Origin: an uncultured Veillonella sp.
GTDB taxonomy: Bacteria > Bacillota > Negativicutes > Veillonellales > Veillonellaceae
Direction of reading: 5' to 3'
NCBI RefSeq assembly: GCF_938010505.1
Contig: NZ_CALLVP010000121.1
Location: forward strand, 1-31,929
DNA length: 31,929 nt
The notes under the pieces were generated by a model. That model did not search any database. It saw only the letters and a list, made by a program, of their open reading frames with translations, and was not told the DNA's origin. Every line of letters starts with the position of its first letter. The stretch's first letter is position 1. The position numbers and the translations under genes are program-made. Positions 17,481 to 25,684 of the stretch are shown piece after piece.

Positions 17481-18674
17481 ATGAGTGAACAAAGACATGG
17501 CTATTTTGGCTCCTTTGGTGGTCAATTTATGCCGGAAACATTGATGAATGCAGTCATCGAATTGGAAGAGGCGTACAACAGGTACAAAGATGATCCTGAT
17601 TTCGTACGCGAACTTGAGGATTTACATAAAAAATATACAGGCCGTCCATCCCTTTTATACTATGCAGAACGCATGACAAAGGATCTTGGGGGCGCCAAAA
17701 TCTATTTAAAACGAGAGGACTTGAACCATACTGGTTCTCACAAATTGAATAATGTAATCGGTCAAATGTTATTGGCGAAACGGATGGGTAAAACGCGCGT
17801 TATTGCTGAAACTGGTGCGGGCCAGCACGGTGTGGCTACGGCAACTATTGCGGCTTTAATGGACATGGAGTGTGAAGTATACATGGGTGCAGAGGACTGT
17901 GAACGCCAAGCGCTCAACGTATATCGCATGCAATTGCTTGGGGCAAAGGTACATGCTGTAACTAGCGGCACTAGCACATTGAAAGATGCCGTATCTGAAG
18001 CGATGCGCGAATGGACAAATCGCATGTCCGATACGCACTATGTGTTAGGTTCTGTTATGGGTGCTCATCCATTCCCTGTGATCGTTCGCGATTTCCAATC
18101 CATCATCAGCCGTGAAGCGCGTGAGCAAATCCTTGAAGCAGAAGGCAAATTGCCAACAGCTGTTATGGCTTGTGTAGGTGGTGGCTCCAATGCGATGGGC
18201 ATGTTTTATCACTTCATAGACGATGAAGGTGTTCGCCTCATCGGTTGTGAAGCGGCAGGTCGCGGCATCGATACAGAGGAACATGCAGCGACAATTGCGA
18301 AGGGCTCTGTTGGTATCTTCCACGGTATGAAATCTTACTTCTGCCAAGACGAAGACGGCCAAATCGCTCCAGTATACTCTATCTCTGCAGGCCTTGATTA
18401 TCCTGGTATCGGCCCTGAACATGCGTACTTGCACGATAGTGGTCGCGCAGAATACGTGCCTGTCACAGACGACGAAGCAGTAGATGCTTTCGAATACTTG
18501 TCTCGTTTAGAGGGGATTATTCCAGCTATCGAGAGTGCTCACGCGGTGGCGCATGCTCGTAAAATCGCTCCTGCTATGAGCAAGGACGATATCATTATTA
18601 TTTGTTTATCTGGTCGCGGCGACAAAGACGTGGCGGCTATGGCGAAATACAGAGGGGTGGATCTTCATGAGTAA
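17481..18674 (+). CDS. trpB: Tryptophan synthase beta subunit
   Basis: TrpB condenses indole with serine using pyridoxal phosphate. The 397-residue length is typical. The Schiff-base lysine is K88 in HTGSHKLNN, E110 in AETGAGQHG matches the catalytic glutamate, and the phosphate loop GGGSN is at 233-237. The ATG at 17481 is chosen because the family begins with the GYFGSFGGQF block right after it and GAAAGG lies upstream. The frame is open back to 17445, but those residues do not belong to the family. The last eight bases overlap trpA. Confidence 0.97.
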   Translation: MSEQRHGYFGSFGGQFMPETLMNAVIELEEAYNRYKDDPDFVRELEDLHKKYTGRPSLLYYAERMTKDLGGAKIYLKREDLNHTGSHKLNNVIGQMLLAKRMGKTRVIAETGAGQHGVATATIAALMDMECEVYMGAEDCERQALNVYRMQLLGAKVHAVTSGTSTLKDAVSEAMREWTNRMSDTHYVLGSVMGAHPFPVIVRDFQSIISREAREQILEAEGKLPTAVMACVGGGSNAMGMFYHFIDDEGVRLIGCEAAGRGIDTEEHAATIAKGSVGIFHGMKSYFCQDEDGQIAPVYSISAGLDYPGIGPEHAYLHDSGRAEYVPVTDDEAVDAFEYLSRLEGIIPAIESAHAVAHARKIAPAMSKDDIIIICLSGRGDKDVAAMAKYRGVDLHE

Positions 18675-19458
18675 CATTAAAGACGCTTTCACAAAGGGCA
18701 AGGCATTCATCCCGTTCATCAGCGCTGGTGATCACGGCATCGAGACGACAGAACGTTATATTCGAGTTATGGTGAAAGCCGGCGCCGACATGGTAGAAAT
18801 CGGCATTCCTTTCTCCGATCCTACGGCAGAAGGCCCCGTTATCCAAGAAGCGAGCACACGTGCTCTCTCCTCAGGCGTAAAAATCAACGATATTTTCGAT
18901 ATGGTGCGCCGTTTGCGTACAGGTGATGATGCGGTGACGACTCCTCTCGTATTCATGACTTACTTGAATCCAATTTACGTGTTTGGTCGTGAGAAATTCT
19001 TTACCCTCTGCGAAGAGGTTGGAATCTCTGGTATTATCGTGCCAGACATGCCCTTTGAAGAAAAAGGCGAGCTTGGTAGTATCGCTCATAAATACGGTGT
19101 TGAAATAGTATCTTTGATCGCTCCAACATCTGAAAATCGCATTGAAATGATCGCTAAAGACGCAGAAGGCTTTATCTACTGCGTATCTTCTCTTGGCGTT
19201 ACGGGGATGCGTAGCGAAATCAAGACGGATATTAAATCTATCGTTGAAACTGTTCGCAAATATACAGATATCCCGGTAGCTGTTGGTTTTGGTATCTCTA
19301 AGCCAGGACAAGCGGAAGCTATGGCACGTGTATCCGACGGTGCCATCGTAGGCTCTGCTATCGTTAAAATCGTGGCAGAACACGGTGAAAATGCGGATCA
19401 AGCGTTATTCGACTATGTACAATCTATGAAACAAGCTGTCCTAAAGGCTGGCGCATAA
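18667..19458 (+). CDS. trpA: Tryptophan synthase alpha subunit
   Basis: TrpA cleaves indole-3-glycerol phosphate to indole and glyceraldehyde-3-phosphate. The 263-residue TIM-barrel protein has the catalytic glutamate E44 in VEIGIPFSDP. At the position of the second acidic residue, Asp60 in the E. coli enzyme, it carries glutamate E55 (in DPTAEGP); this is a conservative change in a key residue. Other family blocks are FMTYLNPIY, IVPDMPFEE and VGFGIS. It starts inside the end of trpB, an arrangement that couples synthesis of the two subunits. Confidence 0.97.
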   Translation: MSNIKDAFTKGKAFIPFISAGDHGIETTERYIRVMVKAGADMVEIGIPFSDPTAEGPVIQEASTRALSSGVKINDIFDMVRRLRTGDDAVTTPLVFMTYLNPIYVFGREKFFTLCEEVGISGIIVPDMPFEEKGELGSIAHKYGVEIVSLIAPTSENRIEMIAKDAEGFIYCVSSLGVTGMRSEIKTDIKSIVETVRKYTDIPVAVGFGISKPGQAEAMARVSDGAIVGSAIVKIVAEHGENADQALFDYVQSMKQAVLKAGA

Positions 19459-19493
19459 TAGGGTTGCCTTATATAATAGAGGTGACAAGTAAA

Positions 19494-19524
19494 AATAGGA
19501 CCTATCGTCGTGATAGGCCCTATT
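19494..19524 (+). terminator. Terminator at the end of the trp operon
   Basis: AATAGGACCTATC (19494-19506) pairs with GATAGGCCCTATT (19512-19524) with one internal mismatch, followed by an AT-rich but not strictly T-rich tail. It is probably the operon terminator, though of moderate strength. Confidence 0.65.
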
Positions 19525-19553
19525 ATTATATACAGAGTATTATGCACGCAATT

Positions 19554-19663
19554 ATGTAGTATTGCAAAGGCGATGATGTAGTACTGCGAGAGCGATAATG
19601 CAGTATTACAAACGCGATAATGCAGTATTACGAATGTGATAATACAGTATTACGAAAGTGTTT
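19554..19663. repeat. Tandem repeat, five units of 22 bp
   Basis: Units start at 19554, 19576, 19598, 19620 and 19642. They share the approximate form ATGCAGTATTACGAAAGCGATA. A more degenerate unit may precede at about 19530. The array ends 26 nt before the ATG of the zinc-ribbon DUF805 gene, so it lies in that gene's upstream or leader region. Confidence 0.85.
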
Positions 19664-19689
19664 ATAGTAAGTGTTTTTTAGGAGGTCGT

Positions 19690-20208
19690 ATGCAACGCTG
19701 TACACGTTGTGGTAAAGAAGGGCCAAACAATCAGTCTATTTGCTTGCGCTGTGGCGGGAATATGGCAAATGTAAATATTCCTGTTCATACGACAGTAAGC
19801 CGTCAAACAGGCCTTACTATTGTAGATTTTGAACGCTATAATCAAGGCTATAAAGATAATTTTATCAATACATTTCTTCTCCAGTGGCTCACGATAGAGG
19901 GGCGTTCCTCGCGTGGCAATTACTGGCGGTATATGCTAGTGATGACTTTGATTTGGTGTGCCATTCACTGGATATGTGCGGTTATCGGTTGGGCTAATGC
20001 TGATGATGGAAATCAATTCATTGCATGGGTAATGCTTAGCATTTTGCTGTTCTTTGTAACTGTTATTCCAGCTATAACCATCACGATTCGTCGTTTACAC
20101 GATGTGAATCAATCGGGCTGGCTTGCTCTACTAATTTTAGTGCCTGTCATTGGTCCATTATCCTTATTATATTGGACGGTGAAAGCAGGAGACCCTGGAG
20201 AAAACTGA
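19690..20208 (+). pseudogene. Zinc-ribbon DUF805 membrane protein, 5' part of a gene split by TGA
   Basis: The first 172 residues carry an N-terminal zinc ribbon (C4, C7, C18, C21) and a DUF805 domain: EGRSSRGNYWRY, three or four membrane helices, and IRRLHDVNQSGW. The start is supported by GGAGG. The frame hits TGA at 20206-20208 exactly where relatives in this window have a variable residue in the N-x-(Y/F)-G motif (NAYG, NRFG, NEYG). Beyond the TGA the same frame continues FGKPLY... for another 188 codons. I therefore read this as one gene of about 361 codons interrupted by a single nonsense codon. The truncated product retains the ribbon and the core membrane domain and may still be made. 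Confidence 0.75.
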
Positions 20209-20775
20209 TTTGGTAAGCCTCTATATACTGAGAATATCGATGAAAATTTGAGCGCTAAGTTACAAATTTCTACGAGTCCAACAAAGACGACAGATCGTAA
20301 GATGCTAGTAGTACTCGTTGTGAGTTTAGTCCTTGCGTGGTATGGAAATTATAATATTGCCGAGGGCTTCGCCAATGTTTTTCAAGGTGGCGATTTTAAT
20401 GCTGCTGCTAGATACTCCAAGAAAACAAACTCTGAAGCGAAGTCGTATGGTCTTGAAGCGCGTATTTCTGTGGAGCGATTCTTTGAAGAGGTTGTGAATG
20501 AACAGTTTCGAGAGGCCCATGCTCGGCTTGGTGGAGCAGAACGCGAGAAATATCCTACAAAAGAAAGTCTCGCTAAAGCCTATGAAGGTGTGCGCCGCGT
20601 AGACTACGATATACTTGAAGTTATATCTGACTCAAAGGATGAAGTACAAATCGCTTTTGCTATTCGCCTGAGTGGAAAACGAGATGGCACACCATTTACT
20701 GAGGCCCGTAGTGGTACTATGATCTTGCGCACTAATCAATATACGCTATTCCAAATCGTACAAATCAAAGAGTAG
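20209..20775 (+). pseudogene. 3' part of the TGA-split DUF805 gene (membrane anchor plus C-terminal domain)
   Basis: This continues the upstream frame without a shift. It first completes the DUF805 tail (FGKPLY, then STSPTKTTDRK, resembling the GLxxTPxxxxDRK region of paralogues). A membrane helix follows (MLVVLVVSLVLAW) and then an alpha+beta domain of about 110 residues. That domain resembles the C-terminal part of the DUF805 gene at 21441, with an ISVERFFEEV opening like VVSNYYEAL, and is tentatively NTF2/DUF4878-like. If translated separately, the likely start is TTG at 20248, giving 175 residues. That codon has no good ribosome site, which supports the split-gene reading. Confidence 0.7.
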
Positions 20776-20883
20776 TAATCATTTAACGTAACTATTTAAC
20801 GTAATCATAGGTAGACCATAATCTTAAATATAGTCTATGTAATGATCTTTAGATCTTAAGCTAACAATTGAATCAAAAATAAC

Positions 20884-20920
20884 ACAAAAGGACGTTATAC
20901 ATTGTATAACGTCCTTTTGT
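20884..20920. terminator. Strong bidirectional terminator
   Basis: A perfect 17-bp inverted repeat (20884-20900 with 20904-20920) has a 3-nt loop and A/T-rich outer edges. It separates the plus-strand DUF805 gene from the minus-strand gene at 20971. Confidence 0.88.
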
Positions 20921-20970
20921 TAGGTTAGTTTTGTGCTTTATATGGCTAGCAATGCTAGTTAAGAAAGGCC

Positions 20971-21267
20971 TTAGTCATTAGAGGACTCAGAGCGCATATG
21001 TTGGTGGCTCCGTTCCGTTTGTTTCTTTTTGTCGTGTTTATCACGTTTAGATGATTTATGCTTTCTGTGTTTTTTCTTTTTCTCACCTTTTTTGAACCAT
21101 GGATGATCGCTACTATCTACTGTGCCATCAGCATTTTTTTTCATGCGAGGGGAGTCACCGATCGTGTAGCGATAGTCTTTAGCTTGGGCTATATTGGCAC
21201 CAATACCAACAGTTAAGAAGGCACCTAAACTGGCCAAGGCTACTGCTTTAATTAATTTAGCTTTCAT
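20971..21267 (-). CDS. Small basic exported protein, Lys/His-rich
   Basis: This 98-residue protein has a clear signal peptide: a positively charged start, a hydrophobic stretch at about 8-25 and a likely cleavage after AQA at 29. The mature part of about 69 residues is very basic, rich in Lys, His, Arg and Ser from residue 60 onward. It has no cysteine and probably is disordered. AGGAGA precedes the ATG. Its function is unknown; binding to a polyanion, metal or the cell envelope is possible but speculative. It is the only minus-strand gene within the DUF805 cluster. Confidence 0.75.
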   Translation of the reverse strand: MKAKLIKAVALASLGAFLTVGIGANIAQAKDYRYTIGDSPRMKKNADGTVDSSDHPWFKKGEKKKKHRKHKSSKRDKHDKKKQTERSHQHMRSESSND

Positions 21268-21440
21268 AATTGTCTCCTGTATAATTAATTGTACGAATTT
21301 TAGTTGTAAGAAATATATATGTAGTATAGATAAAATTCATGAATGAGAAATGAATAAAAATAAATCAACTGAGTTGATAAATCATAGTATAATAGGAATA
21401 ACTATATATGTTTATTATCTAAGATTATAGTAGGAGTTTT

Positions 21441-22439
21441 ATGAAACAGAGAGTATATGAAATCCTCTATCGTGAGCTAGTGGAAAACTATGCGAACAGT
21501 AAGGGGCGTACCAATACAGCCGATTTTTGGCTCACCATAAGTGCTATATCCTTTGTGTATGGCTTAATTATATGTATTACAGGTCTTGCGACATATATAC
21601 CGTACGGATTTCTTTATGCTGTCTCTATCGGTGGTGGCGTATTATTTGTATTGTCCATACTGTTATGTTTGCCGAAGATTATGCTCATGGCAAGACGGTT
21701 GCGAGACTCTAATAATGATCCAACGCTGATTTTTTTGCTATTGGTTCCTATTTTAGGCTGGCTTGCATTATTATATCTATTATGTAAGCGCACATCGCCT
21801 ATGCCTAATGTATTAGAGATACAAAATAATGGTGTGTCGCAACCCAATACAAGCGATAATGTAGATAGATCAAATCTCATGACATATGATACACCTGTAG
21901 CTGAAGTATCAACTGATGTAATAGAGGAAAAACGTTCCGTATCGGGTATTGTTACTGCTGTTATATTGGTATTAAGTTGGCTTGCCACTAGTGCGGGTAG
22001 TACAATGATTAATCATAATTTAAAGGTAGAAGAGACTGCTTATGGCAATTTGGAACCTAGTTCGTTAACGAAACAAGCAACTCATCTTTTACAAAGCGAA
22101 ACAGCTACAACAGAGGGGCGTACTGTGGTAAGCAATTATTATGAAGCCCTCAATAAAAAGGATTATCATGGTGCGTACCGTTACTTGAGTGCTCGTACTA
22201 TGGAACGATATGGTACCTTTGAACTATGGGAACAAGCAATGTCTAAGGAAACGGTTCCTAAGGTGAAAACGATTCAGCTTGACTATGTTGCTCAAGATAT
22301 AGAGGATGATTTAGCTTTTAATTATATAGGCTTTACCCTTACCTTTGAGAATGATGATTTAGAGCCGCTATTAGTTCGCTTGTATAAGGAAGGCAAGGGC
22401 TGGAGCATCATTGGTATTGAAGCCGTGGAGGAGGATTAG
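21441..22439 (+). CDS. DUF805 membrane protein with C-terminal NTF2-like domain
   Basis: The 332-residue protein has an N-terminal DUF805 domain: NYANSKGRTNTADFW at about 16-30 and ARRLRDSNNDP near 90. A polar linker of about 50 residues follows, then a single membrane helix (about 168-188). A C-terminal domain of about 110 residues opens with VVSNYYEALNKKDYHGAYRYL. That segment is typical of small NTF2/DUF4878-like or lipoprotein-type domains and is probably extracytoplasmic. The architecture equals that of the TGA-split gene upstream, minus the zinc ribbon. TAGGAG precedes the start. The next DUF805 gene begins 3 nt after its stop, so the two form an operon. Confidence 0.8.
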   Translation: MKQRVYEILYRELVENYANSKGRTNTADFWLTISAISFVYGLIICITGLATYIPYGFLYAVSIGGGVLFVLSILLCLPKIMLMARRLRDSNNDPTLIFLLLVPILGWLALLYLLCKRTSPMPNVLEIQNNGVSQPNTSDNVDRSNLMTYDTPVAEVSTDVIEEKRSVSGIVTAVILVLSWLATSAGSTMINHNLKVEETAYGNLEPSSLTKQATHLLQSETATTEGRTVVSNYYEALNKKDYHGAYRYLSARTMERYGTFELWEQAMSKETVPKVKTIQLDYVAQDIEDDLAFNYIGFTLTFENDDLEPLLVRLYKEGKGWSIIGIEAVEED

Positions 22440-22442
22440 GTT

Positions 22443-23012
22443 ATGTCAACCATAAATATATATGATTTGAATTATACCGATGCCTTCAAGTTAGGTATTA
22501 AAAATTATGCTAATTTTAACGGTCGTGCTAGCCGTAGTGAATATTGGCGATTCGTGGCAGGCATTATGTTGATTCAAGGATTGTTTGGAATTTTTGCTTT
22601 TCTTTGTAGTACCTTGGGATTCCCTAATTATGAAGAGATTATAAATAATGTTGCTACAGTGGTATCTATCTTCTTTTTACTTCCCAATATAGCTTTTACA
22701 ACGCGTCGTATGCATGATATTGGGCGGAGTGGTTGGACTCAGCTGATTTCATTTATTCCCATTATAGGTTTCTTTATATTCCTCGTCTACGAATTGCGTC
22801 GTGGTGATCAAGGTGTGAATGCATACGGTGAAAGAACAGCATACATCACCATTACTCCTGAGGTTAGCAAGGCTACCGGCCTAGAAGAAACTCCATCTCG
22901 TCGTCAAGACTGGGTGATGGGAATTACCCTCTTTATTATTCATTCTATTATTATTGCCGATATTATTGGTGAGATATTATGGTATGGTATTAATGGAAAT
23001 GGATACTTCTAA
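22443..23012 (+). CDS. DUF805 family membrane protein
   Basis: The 189-residue protein has the complete DUF805 signature: NFNGRASRSEYWRF at about 24-37, TRRMHDIGRSGW near 88 and GDQGVNAYG near 122. It ends with a linker and one more membrane helix (about 158-180). The family includes E. coli YhaH and YhaI and has no established function. It has four to five predicted membrane helices. GGAGGATTAGG spanning the end of the preceding gene is its ribosome site, so translation is coupled. Confidence 0.88.
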   Translation: MSTINIYDLNYTDAFKLGIKNYANFNGRASRSEYWRFVAGIMLIQGLFGIFAFLCSTLGFPNYEEIINNVATVVSIFFLLPNIAFTTRRMHDIGRSGWTQLISFIPIIGFFIFLVYELRRGDQGVNAYGERTAYITITPEVSKATGLEETPSRRQDWVMGITLFIIHSIIIADIIGEILWYGINGNGYF

Positions 23013-23075
23013 TAGACACCTGTATTTATTAACAACTTCATTTTTTTATTTTATAAAAGTTTAACACCTCCTTTA

Positions 23076-23103
23076 TAGACAATATAACACTTTGTAGTAA
23101 AAT
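23076..23103 (+). promoter_or_regulatory. Weak candidate promoter
   Basis: TAGACA and TAAAAT are separated by 16 nt, about 125 nt upstream of the zinc-ribbon DUF805 start at 23230. The region is AT-rich, so this is a low-confidence call. Confidence 0.25.
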
Positions 23104-23229
23104 GAATTCTAAATGAATTTAAAAATATAGATATTAATGAATAAAGAATATCTGAGTTACTATATGTGTTAAGTGCAACAGGACTTTCTCAGCTTTAGGA
23201 ATCCTGTTTGTCGATGGAAGGAGTTTATT

Positions 23230-23865
23230 ATGAAATCTTGTCCCTATTGTGGACATGAAGTATTGAAAACAGATTGTTACTGCCCAGAATGTGGGCATGT
23301 TAGCAGACCTCTAATCTCGTTAGATAAATATAATCTAGGCTTGATTGAGAACTTTAAACAATGCGTGATTTATAAATATGCTGATTTTGACGGCCGTGCG
23401 AGTCGTAGTGAATATTGGCATTTCTTTTTAGCCTATCAATTGTTGTTTGTTGCCATTCTGTTTACATGTGCTTTTTTGAGTTATATTAGCCCTTTATCTA
23501 GCGCAGTAGGCGTAGGTTTTGGTTTAGTTATTCTTGTCCTCTTGTCAGTGGTTATGGTTATTCCTGGTGTGGCCGTTGCGGTGCGACGTTTGCACGATCA
23601 AGGTCGATCTGGTGGGTTAGTATTTATTGGATTCATCCCTGTAGTGGGGACGGCTATCCTACTGATTCTTATGGCTCTTCCTGGTGAAAGCGAATCAAAT
23701 CGCTTTGGAGCCCCTACAGGTCAAGTCGTTGTAACAAAACAAATGGCCCATGAATTAGGCCTTATTGATGCTACACCGTCCATGGGACTAACTGCAGGAT
23801 TATTCTGTGCTATCTTTGTGCTGTGGTTCTTGGTAGATAAACTGCTCACTACAAGTATGATGTAG
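23230..23865 (+). CDS. Zinc-ribbon DUF805 membrane protein
   Basis: The 211-residue protein begins with a zinc ribbon whose cysteines are C4, C7, C18 and C21. That is exactly the spacing found in the split gene at 19690. A DUF805 domain follows: FDGRASRSEYWHF at about 53-65, VRRLHDQGRSGG and GESESNRFG. A final membrane helix is at about 186-206. The ATG at 23230 is chosen because GAAGGAG lies just upstream and the ribbon starts there; the frame is open back to 23173. The ribbon is probably cytosolic and could bind a partner protein or nucleic acid. The function is unknown. Confidence 0.87.
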   Translation: MKSCPYCGHEVLKTDCYCPECGHVSRPLISLDKYNLGLIENFKQCVIYKYADFDGRASRSEYWHFFLAYQLLFVAILFTCAFLSYISPLSSAVGVGFGLVILVLLSVVMVIPGVAVAVRRLHDQGRSGGLVFIGFIPVVGTAILLILMALPGESESNRFGAPTGQVVVTKQMAHELGLIDATPSMGLTAGLFCAIFVLWFLVDKLLTTSMM

Positions 23866-23901
23866 CCTATGATGTATCCTAAAATGAAATATTGATGATA
23901 T

Positions 23902-23937
23902 AAACTCTCTTTATAGCTCTCCTATAGAGAGAGTTTT
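23902..23937 (+). terminator. Rho-independent terminator
   Basis: AAACTCTCTTTATAG pairs with CTATAGAGAGAGTTT over 15 positions with one wobble, then a short T run. It ends the 21441-23865 set. The remaining 230 bases to the next gene are AT-rich with no clear feature. Confidence 0.85.
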
Positions 23938-24165
23938 TGTATGTGGTGACTATAAGTTGCAGTTTGGTAATAGTATAATCGTAATATATTTTTTCCTATC
24001 ATATGGGTTTTTTACTTTTTCTCATAGAATATAATTGCATGAATTGTTAATATAATGCATAGGGTATTCTCAAAATGTATAGAAAATAATTTTCAAAAAT
24101 GTTAGTAATAATTTTATAATATTTTTAGTTTAAATTTATTTGTTATTTTTTGAGGAGAGAATAGA

Positions 24166-24693
24166 ATGACTGATTTATCTATCAAAAATCTTTCGTATGT
24201 AGATAATTTTAAACATACGGTTATGGGGAACTTTGCTAATTTCAAAGGCCGTGCAAGCCGTAGTGAATGCTGGCGTTTCTATGGTATCACTGTTGTTATT
24301 GCTGGTATCCTTAACGTATTGAGCGCTCTTGTAGCGGATACTGCATTAGCTAGTGTTGTAGGGATTATCTCTTTAGCATATAACGCTGCAATCTTATTAC
24401 CTTCTATCGGCCTTGGTGTTCGTCGCTTGCATGACATTGGTAAAAGTGGTTGGTTCCTTTTGATCAGCTTAATTCCATTTGGCATCATCTATGTTATTTA
24501 CTTATTGGTTCAAAAAGGTGATGAAGGTGATAACGAATATGGTTCTCCAATGAGCTATGAAGTAATCACTGCTGAAGAAGCTGCTCGTACAGGTCTTAAA
24601 GAAACTCCAACTGAAGACATGGATCGTAAATTCATGTATGCATGTATTGGTATTATTATTCTTGAAGTAATTCTCATGAGTGTATTGTCTTAA
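24166..24693 (+). CDS. DUF805 family membrane protein
   Basis: The 175-residue minimal DUF805 protein has NFKGRASRSECWRF at about 26-39, VRRLHDIGKSGW near 85 and GDEGDNEYG near 120. Its last hydrophobic segment is at about 155-173. The usual Tyr before Trp in the entry motif is Cys here. It is most similar to the gene at 25685, and both open with MxDL and share the spacing of all motifs. TGAGGAGAG precedes the start. It is a single-gene unit with its own terminator 14 nt after the stop. Confidence 0.88.
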   Translation: MTDLSIKNLSYVDNFKHTVMGNFANFKGRASRSECWRFYGITVVIAGILNVLSALVADTALASVVGIISLAYNAAILLPSIGLGVRRLHDIGKSGWFLLISLIPFGIIYVIYLLVQKGDEGDNEYGSPMSYEVITAEEAARTGLKETPTEDMDRKFMYACIGIIILEVILMSVLS

Positions 24694-24706
24694 TTAGAAA
24701 TAAAAT

Positions 24707-24728
24707 GCCTACTTACGTAGGCTTTTTT
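24707..24728 (+). terminator. Rho-independent terminator
   Basis: GCCTAC and GTAGGC form a 6-bp stem with a TTAC loop followed by six T. Confidence 0.88.
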
Positions 24729-24766
24729 CTTTTAACAGCGAAGCAAATATAATTAGGAGAATATAT

Positions 24767-25531
24767 ATGATAGAAAATGATCAACAATATGAACAACAAA
24801 ATGAACAACATCAAGTTGAAATCGGCTCATCTAATGTAGAACCTGTGAGTACAGAGTCCAACATAGTTTCAGATAAACCTTTGACCGGGGCGGAGAAATA
24901 TGCTCAGAAATTAGCTATAAAGCAACGTATTCAGGAATTAACATGTGAACTGGAGTCATTAAAGTATCCTAATGATAAATATGCTATGGGGATACTGGAT
25001 TCGGTTCATCGAACTGTTATTAAGAAATATGTCACTATCGGTGGGCGGGCAAGCCGCAGTGAGCTTTGGCAGTACGTATTGTTTTACTATATGGTCTTTG
25101 CTGTAATAGGAACTGTAACGGGTTTCTTGAATATATTATTAGGTAATATTATTGCATCATTTCTTATAATCTATATATTTTTATTCATAGGGGCATATGG
25201 GCTTCTGTTGCCGACACTTGCAGTGCAAGTTCGACGCCTTCATGATATCGGAAAGTCCGGATGGTATATGCTGGTGAGCATGGTTCCTTTCGTAGGCGGT
25301 CTTCTTTTACTGTACTGGTTTGTACAGCCTAGTGAAGAAGGACCTAATGAATACGGAAATAAGACATCTTATATTGAGATTACTCCTGATATGAGCCGGG
25401 AATTACGTCTTAGCACGACACCGAGTTCAGGTTATAGATGGCTTATGGTGGGAATATTGATCGGACTCATTATTCTTTCGATTGCATTATGGGCTTATTC
25501 TTTATCCCATCAGTCATGGCATTTCCTATAA
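24767..25531 (+). CDS. DUF805 membrane protein with Gln/Glu-rich N-terminal extension
   Basis: The 254-residue protein has a hydrophilic N terminus of about 75 residues. It is Gln/Glu-rich at 5-20 and a likely short coiled coil at about 42-66 (KLAIKQRIQELTCELESLK). A standard DUF805 domain follows: IGGRASRSELWQY, VRRLHDIGKSGW, SEEGPNEYG and a final membrane helix near 225-245. In position, the coiled coil replaces the zinc ribbon of two other paralogues. The family thus seems to carry different cytosolic interaction modules on one membrane core. TAGGAG precedes the start. Confidence 0.86.
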   Translation: MIENDQQYEQQNEQHQVEIGSSNVEPVSTESNIVSDKPLTGAEKYAQKLAIKQRIQELTCELESLKYPNDKYAMGILDSVHRTVIKKYVTIGGRASRSELWQYVLFYYMVFAVIGTVTGFLNILLGNIIASFLIIYIFLFIGAYGLLLPTLAVQVRRLHDIGKSGWYMLVSMVPFVGGLLLLYWFVQPSEEGPNEYGNKTSYIEITPDMSRELRLSTTPSSGYRWLMVGILIGLIILSIALWAYSLSHQSWHFL

Positions 25532-25593
25532 GTTGTAAATCAATATAAGTTATGTTGATTATGATATATAGCTTTTAATTAAATTTAGTCTAT

Positions 25594-25635
25594 GATATAG
25601 TATCAATTAAGATATAATTGATACTATATCTTTTT
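25594..25635 (+). terminator. Rho-independent terminator, AT-rich
   Basis: A perfect 16-bp inverted repeat (25594-25609 with 25615-25630) has a 5-nt loop and is followed by TTTTT. Confidence 0.85.
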
Positions 25636-25684
25636 CATTTATTTTATATATTTATAGTTTTATTCTCATGAGAGGCGGCTTTAT

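Noticed and set aside
18871..19401. Antisense open frame of 176 codons within trpA
   Set aside because: It is a reverse-frame shadow of trpA without ribosome site or family features.
19554..19663. CRISPR array
   Set aside because: The 22-bp units are directly adjacent, with no spacers between them and no cas genes nearby.
20206..20208. TGA as a selenocysteine or programmed read-through codon
   Set aside because: I see no strong hairpin immediately downstream like a bacterial SECIS, and the codon occupies a variable, non-catalytic position. A nonsense mutation is simpler.
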